The notes under the pieces are model-generated. The model was not told the DNA's origin and did no database searches. It worked only from the letters and a program-made list of their open reading frames with translations. A stretch of DNA of 56,145 nucleotides from positions 1 to 56,145 of the forward strand of contig NZ_NBZW01000028.1 of the NCBI RefSeq assembly GCF_002379085.1, written 5' to 3'. Positions 18,109-26,708 of the stretch are shown here, one piece after another (position 1 is the first letter of the stretch; the number at the start of each line of letters is the position of its first letter). A program made the position numbers and the translations under genes. The stretch is from Polaromonas sp. AET17H-212. Its GTDB lineage: Bacteria; Pseudomonadota; Gammaproteobacteria; Burkholderiales; Burkholderiaceae_C.

Positions 18109-18224
18109 GCACTCCGCGGATCAGCGAATCGCCCGAGCGGTAGACCGGCACGGTCGTGGCGTCACCCCTGGAAGTAGAAACTACTACCCTGCGCGACTGG
18201 CCGGCAAATCTACTTGAGATTTTG

Positions 18225-18273
18225 GCTCAATGCACCGTTTCTGCAGCGTTGAGCGGGAAAGGAAATGTCCCTG
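18225..18273 (+). promoter_or_regulatory. Transfer box 3 upstream of the virB8-pil operon
   Basis: GCTCAA (18225-18230), 18 bases, then TTGAGCGGGA (18249-18258), then AAGGAAATGTCCCTG. This repeats the 8185 box, including spacing and the GGAAAT...TCCCTG extension. It lies 37 bases before the virB8 start. It is proposed to bind the FlhDC-like activator and so link thin pilus and mating-channel expression. Confidence 0.65.
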
Positions 18274-18310
18274 AGTCCTTAGCATTGCTCAGTACTTTAG
18301 GGCAAATTCA

Positions 18311-19057
18311 ATGGGCATTTTTTCCGCGCTACAGAGAAAGCCGTCCCCGGACCGCGACGTGATAGCCATCGGCACACCGAAAACGCTCCAGTCGCACCCG
18401 AACACTCCAGTGGCAGCATTTGAGGACGGCGCGAACAAGTTCGCCGAGATCTACGGCAGCAGCATGGTGTCCTCGAACCGAATGTTCATTCTCTCTCTCG
18501 TCGCATTATTGCTCGCCGTGACGGCGGTCGGTGCAGTGACCGTGCTGCTTCCCTTGAAGGAGGTGAGGCCGTGGCTGGTTGAGGTAGACGCACGAACTGG
18601 GGTGGTGAACAAGCCCATTGAGGTGCAGAAGGTAACTCCGAACATAGCTGTTGTGCAGGCTGAGCTCTCCCGCTGGATCGAGGCGGTCTACACACTGGAC
18701 CCACTACGAACCAATGAGCTATTCAAATATGCGAACGTTCGCTCGCGCGAGAAGGCCATTGGCCAGTTCACTGAATTTCGGGTACGCGAGCGCGTCTTTG
18801 AGCGCCTGCAGCGGGAGCCTGGGCTGATTCGCGAAGTAAAGGTCTCCTCTGTTGATGCCTCCCAGACGGGAATCGCCTTTGCATTCCTGACCACTACTGA
18901 GCGGGTCGGACGTGACTCGGAGCCAAAAGAAAAGCGTCTCCGCCTCACGATGCATTACCAGCTTGATCCCCCCAAGAACCAAACCGATTTACTGGCCAAT
19001 CCACTCGGCATGTATGTGGTTTTCTTCAATGAAGCCGAAGAAAGGGCTGCGCGATGA
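18311..19057 (+). CDS. virB8: VirB8/TrbF T4SS bridging protein
   Basis: A 248-residue bitopic inner-membrane protein. The single membrane segment is at about 57-80. The periplasmic NTF2-like VirB8/TrbF domain includes KPIEVQKVTPN, the Arg-rich helix FRVRERVFERLQ, and the ending NPLGMYVVFFNEAEE, which matches family C-termini. It nucleates assembly of the core complex with VirB9 and VirB10. It overlaps virB9 by ATGA. Confidence 0.9.
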   Translation: MGIFSALQRKPSPDRDVIAIGTPKTLQSHPNTPVAAFEDGANKFAEIYGSSMVSSNRMFILSLVALLLAVTAVGAVTVLLPLKEVRPWLVEVDARTGVVNKPIEVQKVTPNIAVVQAELSRWIEAVYTLDPLRTNELFKYANVRSREKAIGQFTEFRVRERVFERLQREPGLIREVKVSSVDASQTGIAFAFLTTTERVGRDSEPKEKRLRLTMHYQLDPPKNQTDLLANPLGMYVVFFNEAEERAAR

Positions 19058-19917
19058 AATTCAGGCAACTCGTGGCGTTGGCCACAGCTATCTTGTGCCT
19101 CGGAGTCGCCTCGGCGCATGCTGAGCTTATTGCAACGCCGCTCACGGGAGACTCGCGACTTGTCCAGTTTGGATATGACGAGGACAACACATTCCTTGTT
19201 CTGACCAAGCCAAAGGCTGTGACGCACATTCAGTTTGCGCCCGACGAGACCCTCCAATCTGTTGCAGCCGGCGACACGGCGCAATGGGAGCTGACCCCGA
19301 CAAAGAATCGCAAGAACCTGTTCATCAAGCCGAAATACGAAGATCTTGAGACGTCGATGTCGGTGATTACCGACAAACGCACGTATCAATTCGTTCTGAA
19401 GTCCACGGGCGATGGGAAGAAGTGGTACCAGCGTGTGTCGTGGCTCTACTCTGGCACCATGCTGTTGGAGTCGGATGCTCAGCTCGAGGCGACCCCATTG
19501 CCATCTGGGAAGGGTGCGAGGCAAGCGTCACAGCCCTCATCCATCGGCGAAGCGTCCCTCGGCATCAGCGCCGGCATTGATCCCATCAAACTCGACGGGC
19601 TCAAGCCCGAGAATCTCAGCTTCAGCTATTCGACCAGTGGAAGTGCGGCGTTCAGGCCTGTGATGGTTTTCGATGATGGGCGATTCACCTATTTCAAGAT
19701 GCCAGCTGACCTGCAAGAGCTTCCTGCACTCTTTGCGGTAATCGAGGGGCAAGACTATGCGCTTGTGAACTATCACATCAAGGGCGACTACATGGTTGCC
19801 CAGCGTTTGCTCGACGTGGCTGTCCTGAAGTTGGGCAAAGCCGAAGTCCGTGTTACCAGATATAAGCCCAGGACCGGATTCTTTGGCACCTCCATCGGCT
19901 CGAGCGAGGGCGGCTGA
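19054..19917 (+). CDS. virB9: VirB9/TrbG outer-membrane core protein
   Basis: A 287-residue protein with a signal peptide (to about residue 23, ASAHA). The N-terminal domain with TPLTGDSRLVQFGYDEDNTF is followed by a C-terminal beta-sandwich (about 185-280) with PVMVFDDGRFTYFKMP and ending in VTRYKPRT. It forms the outer part of the T4SS core with VirB10. A second VirB9-like C-terminal domain occurs in the fusion at 21290. The stop overlaps the VirB10 start (TGATG). Confidence 0.92.
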   Translation: MKFRQLVALATAILCLGVASAHAELIATPLTGDSRLVQFGYDEDNTFLVLTKPKAVTHIQFAPDETLQSVAAGDTAQWELTPTKNRKNLFIKPKYEDLETSMSVITDKRTYQFVLKSTGDGKKWYQRVSWLYSGTMLLESDAQLEATPLPSGKGARQASQPSSIGEASLGISAGIDPIKLDGLKPENLSFSYSTSGSAAFRPVMVFDDGRFTYFKMPADLQELPALFAVIEGQDYALVNYHIKGDYMVAQRLLDVAVLKLGKAEVRVTRYKPRTGFFGTSIGSSEGG

Positions 19918-21293
19918 TGTCAAGCAGCACAAAGTCGATCATTGATCCCAATGATCCAAAACCTGGGATCCCCATCCGAAAGGGAACCCTCGGCGCGATT
20001 GTCCTTTTTCTGCTGATTGGCACTTTCGTGAGCGCGCTGTTTCTCAGTGGCGGGACCAAACAACAATCGCAACAGCCTACGGCTGAGAAGAAAGCGGACT
20101 CGCAACCTTCTGACTCCGGTAGCCGGGCTGCAATCGACGAGGAAGAACGGAAGGCCCGGCAGGCCACCGAGATAGAGGCCCGCAGGAACGGGCCGGCCGG
20201 GACCGCTGTGCCGGTAAACCCAACGAACAGCCCTGTTCCTCCAAACTTGCGAAGAGACAACCCGGATGCAGCGCTCGCCGAAGGAGCATTTGCAGCGACT
20301 GGCGTAAAACCCCGTGTGGGTGCGTCTGTTGCCGGCAGCGCGGCTGTGGACCGTGATGTAGAGACCGAGGTCGGCTCGCGGTCTTCAAAGTCAATGGTTT
20401 TTGACAACGAGGGGCAAAGTGCTGGCGGCGGTGCCTCAGGTTATGGGTTGTTCAGTACCGCGTCCACAGGTGCACCCGCTCCGCAGGAGAAACCCCGCGC
20501 GCCAACTTCTATTGCATTGCCTGGCCTTGAGGCTCTCTCGCAGGTTCGTGCGCCGAGTTCCGCGATGACTATGAGCTCCGGCCAGCTTGCCGCGCTCAAG
20601 GCTGCCCAAACCCGCTCGCCTACAGCCGGGGCAGGGACCTCCGATAAGGCGTGGCTGAGTGAGTATGCCGATGAAGAGAAGAAGACCAACAAGGCGATCA
20701 AGAGCTACCGTACGGCCTCACGTTTCACTCTCCATCAGGGCAAGGTTATCCCTGCGGTGCTTGGTCGGAAGCTCAACTCCGATCTGCCCGGGGAGATCAC
20801 TGCCTACACCACTGTCGACATCTATGACAGCCTCGGAAACGGGCACCTGCTAATTCCGAAGGGAACTGGTGTTGTAGGGCGGTACAGCTCTGGAATCAAG
20901 ATGGGGCAGGAGCGAGTCCTCTTTGCATTTCAGCGACTGATCATGCCGAACGGCGAAGGATTTGACCTTCCCGCAGCTCAGGGCTCAGACCTCGCCGGCG
21001 CATCCGGGATCACCGGTGACGTTGACAACCACTTCTTCCAAATGTTCGCAAGCAGCCTATTCATCGCTTGGACGGCAGACAAAGTAGCGCAGCCCTCCAA
21101 CGTAAACATCTACGGCGGACAGGCCCCTCAGTCTCCTGCAGGGGAGGTACTGGTGGACGTGGCCAAGACAGTCCTCGAGCGCCAAAAGAACATCCCTCCG
21201 ACCATCACAGTGGATCAGGGGACCCGAATCAACATTGAAGTGAAGCAGGACATGGAATTCAGTGGCCCGTATATGAGGAGTAGGACGCAATGA
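19917..21293 (+). CDS. virB10: VirB10/TrbI core-complex protein
   Basis: A 458-residue protein with one inner-membrane helix (about 23-44), a Pro/Ala/Ser-rich periplasmic linker (to about 260), and the TrbI/VirB10 C-terminal domain (about 265-440). The domain has LHQGKVIPAVLGRKLNSDLPG, LLIPKGTGVVGRYSSG and VLFAFQRLIMPNG. The protein spans both membranes and gates the channel. It overlaps the next gene by ATGA. Confidence 0.93.
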   Translation: MSSSTKSIIDPNDPKPGIPIRKGTLGAIVLFLLIGTFVSALFLSGGTKQQSQQPTAEKKADSQPSDSGSRAAIDEEERKARQATEIEARRNGPAGTAVPVNPTNSPVPPNLRRDNPDAALAEGAFAATGVKPRVGASVAGSAAVDRDVETEVGSRSSKSMVFDNEGQSAGGGASGYGLFSTASTGAPAPQEKPRAPTSIALPGLEALSQVRAPSSAMTMSSGQLAALKAAQTRSPTAGAGTSDKAWLSEYADEEKKTNKAIKSYRTASRFTLHQGKVIPAVLGRKLNSDLPGEITAYTTVDIYDSLGNGHLLIPKGTGVVGRYSSGIKMGQERVLFAFQRLIMPNGEGFDLPAAQGSDLAGASGITGDVDNHFFQMFASSLFIAWTADKVAQPSNVNIYGGQAPQSPAGEVLVDVAKTVLERQKNIPPTITVDQGTRINIEVKQDMEFSGPYMRSRTQ

Positions 21294-22612
21294 GGTATCA
21301 GTTCTTTGTGCTCAACGCGGCGGTATCCGCGCTCCTGGCCGTAGTGCCGCAGGCAATCGGCTCGGCTCCGGAGCGGGTGGGGCAGTTTGACTTTAGCTAC
21401 CTGACCAGTGGGGCCATGAGGGCAACTCCGGTTCAGGTTTTTGACGATGGCAAAACTACCTACTTCCAGTTTCGCGCTGGCGAGGCGGTTCCCGCGATCT
21501 TCCAGAACAAGGATGGCCAGATCGGGCTGCTCGTGCCGACACAGGAAGGGCCATATATTCGGGTCGCGGAGATTGGCGGGCGGTTCACCCTGCAGCTTGG
21601 ACGCTCACAAGCGACAGTCGTCTATGCGGGTGCCGGGCGCGCAGACGTACCGCAGATTAGCGCCGTCGCGCCGAACGGGATGAAAGCTGAATATACGGGT
21701 GGGGGCTATCCCAAAGACCGAAGTGTCCAGCTCGTCGCATCCCTTGGCAAGGCGCAGGCGTTTCTCGGCTCAAACGCACTTGAAGCGAACAGCTACGCCA
21801 CCCCGTTGAAGGGCGATGCGGTGACCTGGAAGGGCGGGGAGAGTCAAGTCTCAGAACACCAGCTCTGGTTCACGGTCGGTTCACCCAAAGTTGGTCCCGC
21901 AGCGCTGCGAGAGATCAGCCAATTGGCTAAGTCGCTAAAGCTTGCGACACGGATCACCATTGTTGGCCGCGATGATGAATCCTACAAAGAAGGCCTTGAC
22001 ATGGCGAGAGCCCAGGCGCTGCGCGATGCGATGTTGAAGGCGGGCGTACCTGCCGATCGGATCGTCCTGAAAACAGGCGTCCAGGGCGGGGCAAAGAATC
22101 GCCTCTGGCCGTCGGATGTACGGATTGAGACGATGCGCCCAACTCTCATTGCCCAACCTACGCCCAAGGCGGAGGCCGCTGCTGACAACAAGCATGCCTA
22201 TGTCAAGGCCAATGTGGACGAACTGTTCAGGTCAGGTGCCATTACACGCGACCAGGCCCAGGCCATCCTCCAGCGGTCCTCGCAACAGGCGCCTGGCCCG
22301 GTCGCGGCGGCACCGCAGGCGCAGCAGATCCCCGTGCAGGTCGACGTTCCTGCAGACGGATTCAACTTCAGGGCGTCCGATCTCACCGTGGCCGGCACGA
22401 TTCGGCGCTGGGCCGCGTCTACGAACTATCAGGTCGTGTGGGACGCACCGGCGCATTCGGATGCGGCGATCAATGGTGACGCTCTCATGCAGTCGGCATC
22501 CATGAAGGAGGCCCTGGAAAAAGTCGTTTCAGGCCTGCAGGGAAAGGGCTACGACATCCAGGCCACCGTCTACAGCAACCGAGTAATCCGTTTTACGGGA
22601 GTCAGCAAATGA
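21290..22612 (+). CDS. VirB9-CTD / OmpA-like / TcpQ-like fusion, links T4SS to the thin pilus
   Basis: A 440-residue exported protein (signal peptide to about 25). Three parts can be seen. At about 30-125 there is a VirB9/TrbG C-terminal-like domain: FDFSYLTSGAMRATPVQVFDD parallels the LSFSYSTSGSAAFRP region of the true VirB9 two genes upstream. At about 180-280 an OmpA-like peptidoglycan-binding segment follows (ALREISQLAKSLKLATRITI, with RAQALRDAMLKAGVPADRI). At about 355-440 there is a TcpQ-like domain (FRASDLTVAGTIRRWA, then NRVIRF), as at the end of R64 PilL. By position and content it is the PilL-like first pilus gene. A docking role between the conjugation core and the pilus is inferred. 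Confidence 0.75.
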   Translation: MRYQFFVLNAAVSALLAVVPQAIGSAPERVGQFDFSYLTSGAMRATPVQVFDDGKTTYFQFRAGEAVPAIFQNKDGQIGLLVPTQEGPYIRVAEIGGRFTLQLGRSQATVVYAGAGRADVPQISAVAPNGMKAEYTGGGYPKDRSVQLVASLGKAQAFLGSNALEANSYATPLKGDAVTWKGGESQVSEHQLWFTVGSPKVGPAALREISQLAKSLKLATRITIVGRDDESYKEGLDMARAQALRDAMLKAGVPADRIVLKTGVQGGAKNRLWPSDVRIETMRPTLIAQPTPKAEAAADNKHAYVKANVDELFRSGAITRDQAQAILQRSSQQAPGPVAAAPQAQQIPVQVDVPADGFNFRASDLTVAGTIRRWAASTNYQVVWDAPAHSDAAINGDALMQSASMKEALEKVVSGLQGKGYDIQATVYSNRVIRFTGVSK

Positions 22613-23031
22613 GTTATCAAGGCAAGGCCGCGTTGGCGGCAATCTTATTGACGGTCGGACTGGTGGCGGTGGCCCAGCCAGTCAAAACTGTTGATGCCCC
22701 CTATGTCCCGAAGGGTGCTGCACCGGCCAAATCCGCACAGGACCTTCCGTTTGCGTCCGCAGCGGCGTTGCCGGTCGACGCAAATCCGACCATGTACCTG
22801 TTGCCGACCAAGTCAGTTGCGACACAGCTGCATGAAATGGCCGCCCTTGCAGGGTGGTCACTGGTGTGGGAGGCATCTGACTTCACCCCAGTAAACAAGG
22901 TGTTGATCAGCTCGGATTTCATCAAAGCGGTCGGAATTGTCATCGATTCCGCCAATCTCGATCGGGCGAACCTGAAGGCGACGTTCTATCGCGGCAACAA
23001 CATCGTGCGCGTTACGGAGACTCAAAAATGA
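22609..23031 (+). CDS. TcpQ-like periplasmic pilus assembly protein
   Basis: A 140-residue protein with a signal peptide (about 1-22). The C-terminal half (YLLPTKSVATQLHEMAALAG, then LKATFYRGNNIVRV) is a TcpQ/PilL C-terminal-like domain, similar to the end of the preceding fusion. In type IVb pili such proteins help place or stabilise the secretin. It overlaps both neighbours by ATGA, so it is coupled to the secretin gene pilN. Confidence 0.65.
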   Translation: MSYQGKAALAAILLTVGLVAVAQPVKTVDAPYVPKGAAPAKSAQDLPFASAAALPVDANPTMYLLPTKSVATQLHEMAALAGWSLVWEASDFTPVNKVLISSDFIKAVGIVIDSANLDRANLKATFYRGNNIVRVTETQK

Positions 23032-24722
23032 AACTCACTCCCCTTTTCCTCGCAATGGCGATGGCTGTCTCCGGCTGCGCAACAAGCTTGAACCCCCAAA
23101 TTGCGGCAGTTAAGCCTGCCGTCGAGGCTTCCAAGGCTGAGGCACTGCAGCTGATTACAAGGCCAGCGCCGGCACCGGAGTTCTCGAACATCACGTTCTC
23201 TGAGCAAAGCTGGGTTGCCCTCCGAAAGATTGAGCGAGCAGACAGAGGGGCCGCCAACGAGCAAACCGATGCCGCGATGATCGAGATCAACCAGCGTTTT
23301 CAGAACTTGAACGAGGTCGCAAGTGTCATCTCGTCGCTCACGGGCTTCCCGGTTTCAATCGCCCCAGATGTTCCAGTCGCATCTGCCACGGTTGGCATGC
23401 CTGGAATGCCGGGAGCTCCTCAAGGTCCGGGCGGCATGCCAACAGGGATGCCTGGTGGAAGTATTGTTCCAGCGATTTACCCATCCGGTGGTGCCGGCAG
23501 TATGTCTTCGCCCGCGAACAATGGGCAGATCGGCGTGAATTCACCGTTTTCTGCAAACTACTCCGGGAGCCTTACCGGGTTCATGAACAAGGTGACAGCC
23601 TATTACGGCATCTTCTGGAAGGCAGATTCTTCAAGCCTGCGACTGTTCTTGATGGACTCGAAGACGTTTCGCATTGCTGCGCTCCCTGGGGACACCCGCC
23701 TGTCCAGCACGGTGGAATCTTCTTCGAACTCGAATGGCTCGTCTGGCTCCGCGGGGGCAAGCACCGGAACAGGCGCAACCCAAAGCGGCGCGTCTGCAAA
23801 TTCCACCGGAGTGGCATTCGCCGGACTCTCGGTGTGGTCAGCGCTGGAAACTGGCATCAAACAGATGCTCGGCACCGGCGGCCGCGTAATCGCATCGCCA
23901 GCTACCGGAACAATTACCGTCACCGACACACCGACAGTGCTCGCCCGGGTCAGCGAGTTCATCAATGGCCAGAACCAGGCTCTGAACCGTCAGGTTACGG
24001 TCAAAGTGCGCGTCCTGTCAGTGGAGCTCAATGAAGGGGACAACTACGGCGTCAACTGGGACGCGGTGTATTCGAATCTTGCCTCTGCTTCGAACCCGTA
24101 TTCCCTCGCGATGAAAACTGCGTTCCCATTTGCCGCTGGGGCCGGGAACATGATTCTCTCGGCACCGGCGTCTTCGACAAGCCGGTGGGCCGGGTCAAGC
24201 GCAATGTTCTCAGCTTTGTCGACGCAAGGCCGAGTACGCGAGTTGACCTCTGCGACGCTAATCACGCTGAACAATCAGGCCGCTCCTGTAAATGTTGGCC
24301 GCCGCGTCTCCTATCTTGCTTCGAGCTCGACCACGCAGACAGCGAATGTTGGTGCCACGACAGCGCTGACGCCAGGAAGCATCCAGACCGGCTTTTCGAT
24401 GACCCTCGTGCCGCACATCATCGACAGCAAGGAACTCTTGCTCCAGTATTCGCTGGATCTTTCGTCTCTCCTCAAGCTGTCAACGATCACCTCGGGGAAC
24501 AGCTCCATTCAGGCGCCGGATATCTCCACGAGCAACTTCATTCAACGCGTGCGCATCCAGACTGGAGAAACTCTCGTCGTTGCGGGTTACGACCAGGATA
24601 ACCTCTCGGCGGTTTCCGGTGGAGTAGGCACGCCCGATAACGTGGCGCTGGGCGGCTCCCGTGAGGGCGCGACCAAGCGGACATTGCTTGTCGTGCTGAT
24701 CCAGCCGATTATTTCGCAGTAA
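23028..24722 (+). CDS. pilN: PilN, outer-membrane lipoprotein secretin of the thin pilus
   Basis: A 564-residue protein. The signal ends at a lipobox, AVSGC (Cys20), so it is a lipoprotein like R64 PilN. A Gly/Pro/Met-rich insert (about 120-170) and a Ser/Gly-rich linker (about 225-265) precede the secretin core (about 290-560). The core contains LNRQVTVKVRVLSVELNEGDNYG, GSIQTGFSMTLVPHI and GETLVVAGYDQD. It forms the outer-membrane exit pore of the type IVb pilus. Confidence 0.92.
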   Translation: MKLTPLFLAMAMAVSGCATSLNPQIAAVKPAVEASKAEALQLITRPAPAPEFSNITFSEQSWVALRKIERADRGAANEQTDAAMIEINQRFQNLNEVASVISSLTGFPVSIAPDVPVASATVGMPGMPGAPQGPGGMPTGMPGGSIVPAIYPSGGAGSMSSPANNGQIGVNSPFSANYSGSLTGFMNKVTAYYGIFWKADSSSLRLFLMDSKTFRIAALPGDTRLSSTVESSSNSNGSSGSAGASTGTGATQSGASANSTGVAFAGLSVWSALETGIKQMLGTGGRVIASPATGTITVTDTPTVLARVSEFINGQNQALNRQVTVKVRVLSVELNEGDNYGVNWDAVYSNLASASNPYSLAMKTAFPFAAGAGNMILSAPASSTSRWAGSSAMFSALSTQGRVRELTSATLITLNNQAAPVNVGRRVSYLASSSTTQTANVGATTALTPGSIQTGFSMTLVPHIIDSKELLLQYSLDLSSLLKLSTITSGNSSIQAPDISTSNFIQRVRIQTGETLVVAGYDQDNLSAVSGGVGTPDNVALGGSREGATKRTLLVVLIQPIISQ

Positions 24723-24745
24723 CTCGAATCAAGCAGAACTTCGAT

Positions 24746-26044
24746 ATGAGAATTATTCAGGTTGGCTCGGGTAAGAAGCGGCTGGAGCTAGTCTCGGGCC
24801 TCCAGTGGCACCCGTTGATGAAAACAGGGTCCGCGCGTGTCAAGGAGCTGACTGCACTGGCGCTGGCCGCGCAAGCAGATTTCAAAGTGATCCGTGGCAC
24901 CCAAAGTGTGCACGTTGGCTTCGCCAATCGATCAGATGGCGCTAAGGCCGGACAGCTCGCTGCGGCGGCCGTGATTGCTGACGTCCTTGTGGCGAAAGGC
25001 GCTGGGCGCAGTTTGCTTGCGGCTGTCAGGGTACCAGGGGACACCGGTGACGCGTTCCTGTACGTGCAGGTCCGGGACGGGGTGATTCTCGCGGAGGGTG
25101 ACCGGGTAGGCGAACGGGACGCTATTCGAGTCCTTCTTGGTCAACACGTCTCTTTTGGTGGTTGGGACACGATTGTCTGTCCGGGCGAATGGAGCATCCC
25201 GAATTCAAAAGAACATGAATTCGAGTACTTTTTCAACCCGCAGGCCCTTTGGGCACAAAGGAAAAAATGGGCGTTGGCCGAGGTTTCCATCGCCTGGAAG
25301 AAAGCCCTGATCCCAGCAGCACTTGTCCTTGCCTTGGCCGCAGGCGGGACGTACGCATGGAAAGAGTATTCAAAGAAGAAGGCTGCCGCTGCAGAGGCTC
25401 TCCGAATCCAGGAAGAAGAAGTTGCGCGTGGGCAGAGGATGGCCCCAAAAGAGCCTCCCAAACCATGGCCCGCGATGCCCTATGGGGTCGATTTTGCATA
25501 TGCGTGCTCGAAGGCGCTTAGGGAGACCGGCGTTAGCGCCGGTAACTGGCAGTTGTCTTCGATCGACTGTGAAAGCGGAAGCTTGGTCGTCCGGTGGGTC
25601 AAAGCGGATGAGCGCGCTTGGATAAGTCACCTTCTGGCAGTTCGACCAGATGCCAGGTTTCTGGCTGACGGAATGGCGGCAAGCATCACCGTACCTGCAC
25701 CCGCCGCGTCTTCAAACGACTTCGCGGAAAGACTGCCTGCGCAAGAGGGTGTGAGGCTGCGCTACTACGACTTAGCAAGCCGCTACGGAATGTCCGTTCG
25801 AATTGATCCGCCAAAAGAGGCGGTCCAGCCGCAGGCGCTTCCCGGGCAAGCGGTTCCGCCTGCCGCGATGGTAACGCTTCCGTCCTGGGCTGCGATGCCT
25901 GTAACGGTGACCACCAATATGGATCCAGTGCAGGCCGCGGCCGTGCTGGCTTATCCGGGGCTCAGATTTCAAAAACTGAGCTTTACCTACAAAGCAGGCG
26001 TGATGCAGTTTCAATTTTCAGGAGTTCAATATGTCAGGTCCTAA
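24746..26044 (+). CDS. pilO: PilO (PilO2-type) pilus accessory protein
   Basis: A 432-residue protein with a cytoplasmic N-terminal domain (about 1-170), one membrane helix at about 188-205 (ALIPAALVLALAAGGTYAW) and a periplasmic C-terminal domain. This layout, the length and the position between pilN and pilP match R64 PilO, an inner-membrane assembly platform protein needed for thin pilus formation. It overlaps pilP by 14 bases. Confidence 0.82.
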   Translation: MRIIQVGSGKKRLELVSGLQWHPLMKTGSARVKELTALALAAQADFKVIRGTQSVHVGFANRSDGAKAGQLAAAAVIADVLVAKGAGRSLLAAVRVPGDTGDAFLYVQVRDGVILAEGDRVGERDAIRVLLGQHVSFGGWDTIVCPGEWSIPNSKEHEFEYFFNPQALWAQRKKWALAEVSIAWKKALIPAALVLALAAGGTYAWKEYSKKKAAAAEALRIQEEEVARGQRMAPKEPPKPWPAMPYGVDFAYACSKALRETGVSAGNWQLSSIDCESGSLVVRWVKADERAWISHLLAVRPDARFLADGMAASITVPAPAASSNDFAERLPAQEGVRLRYYDLASRYGMSVRIDPPKEAVQPQALPGQAVPPAAMVTLPSWAAMPVTVTTNMDPVQAAAVLAYPGLRFQKLSFTYKAGVMQFQFSGVQYVRS

Positions 26045-26675
26045 GACTCGGGTTTCATTTGCCGCGCTCATGTTTGCATCAGCGCTCGCATTTGCACAAC
26101 CCCAACCGCAACCCCAACCGCAGCCTCAAGCTCCGTCGCCGGCACAAGCGCAGCCAGGCGCCCCGGAACAAGCAGTGAGCAGAGCCCAACCGGCGGCTTC
26201 AGCTATACCCTTCTCGCCACTGAGCGCCGCGAAGGCGGCACAGATTCAGACCATCAACGAGAACATGACGCTTCTCGCGGCGCAGCTGAGTGAGCTCGAG
26301 ATGCAAGCGAAGATCGCAGCGAAGCAGAAGGAGATTGCAGGCAACAAAGGTGGCAATTTCAGTCCTCTGGGTACCGCAACTGGAACGCCATCGGTGATTT
26401 CAGTCGCTGGGCTGAAAGGCAAGCTTGAAGCCTTGCTGGCCTTTCCAGGCGGCCTGGAGCAACGTGTGCGCGCGGGAGACGTGATCGGTGATCGCCGAGT
26501 GCAAACCATTGCTCTTAACGAGGTCGTTCTTACCGATCTGAAGGGCGCAAATCCCCAACGCCTCGCATTTGGCAACTCGCCGTTGGCAACTCGCGAGGGG
26601 AGCATTGGGATGCCAGGGGGAGGCTCCATCCCGATGCCGTTCAACGCCGGCGGAAACATCCCCGGTATTCGCTAA
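26031..26675 (+). CDS. pilP: PilP, periplasmic pilus biogenesis protein
   Basis: A 214-residue protein with a signal peptide ending near ALAFA (about 18-22). It is followed at once by a Pro-Gln repeat (residues 23-33) that comes from short direct repeats in the DNA (26099-26129). A coiled region (about 70-105) leads to the PilP core (SVISVAGLKGKLEALLAFPGG, then VLTDLKGANPQRLAFG). The ending is Gly/Pro-rich. R64 PilP links the inner platform to the secretin. The Pro-Gln tract is the kind of sequence that varies in length between strains. Confidence 0.83.
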   Translation: MSGPKTRVSFAALMFASALAFAQPQPQPQPQPQAPSPAQAQPGAPEQAVSRAQPAASAIPFSPLSAAKAAQIQTINENMTLLAAQLSELEMQAKIAAKQKEIAGNKGGNFSPLGTATGTPSVISVAGLKGKLEALLAFPGGLEQRVRAGDVIGDRRVQTIALNEVVLTDLKGANPQRLAFGNSPLATREGSIGMPGGGSIPMPFNAGGNIPGIR

Positions 26676-26708
26676 ATCGCTGCGCTTGAAAACAACTGAG
26701 AGTCAACC

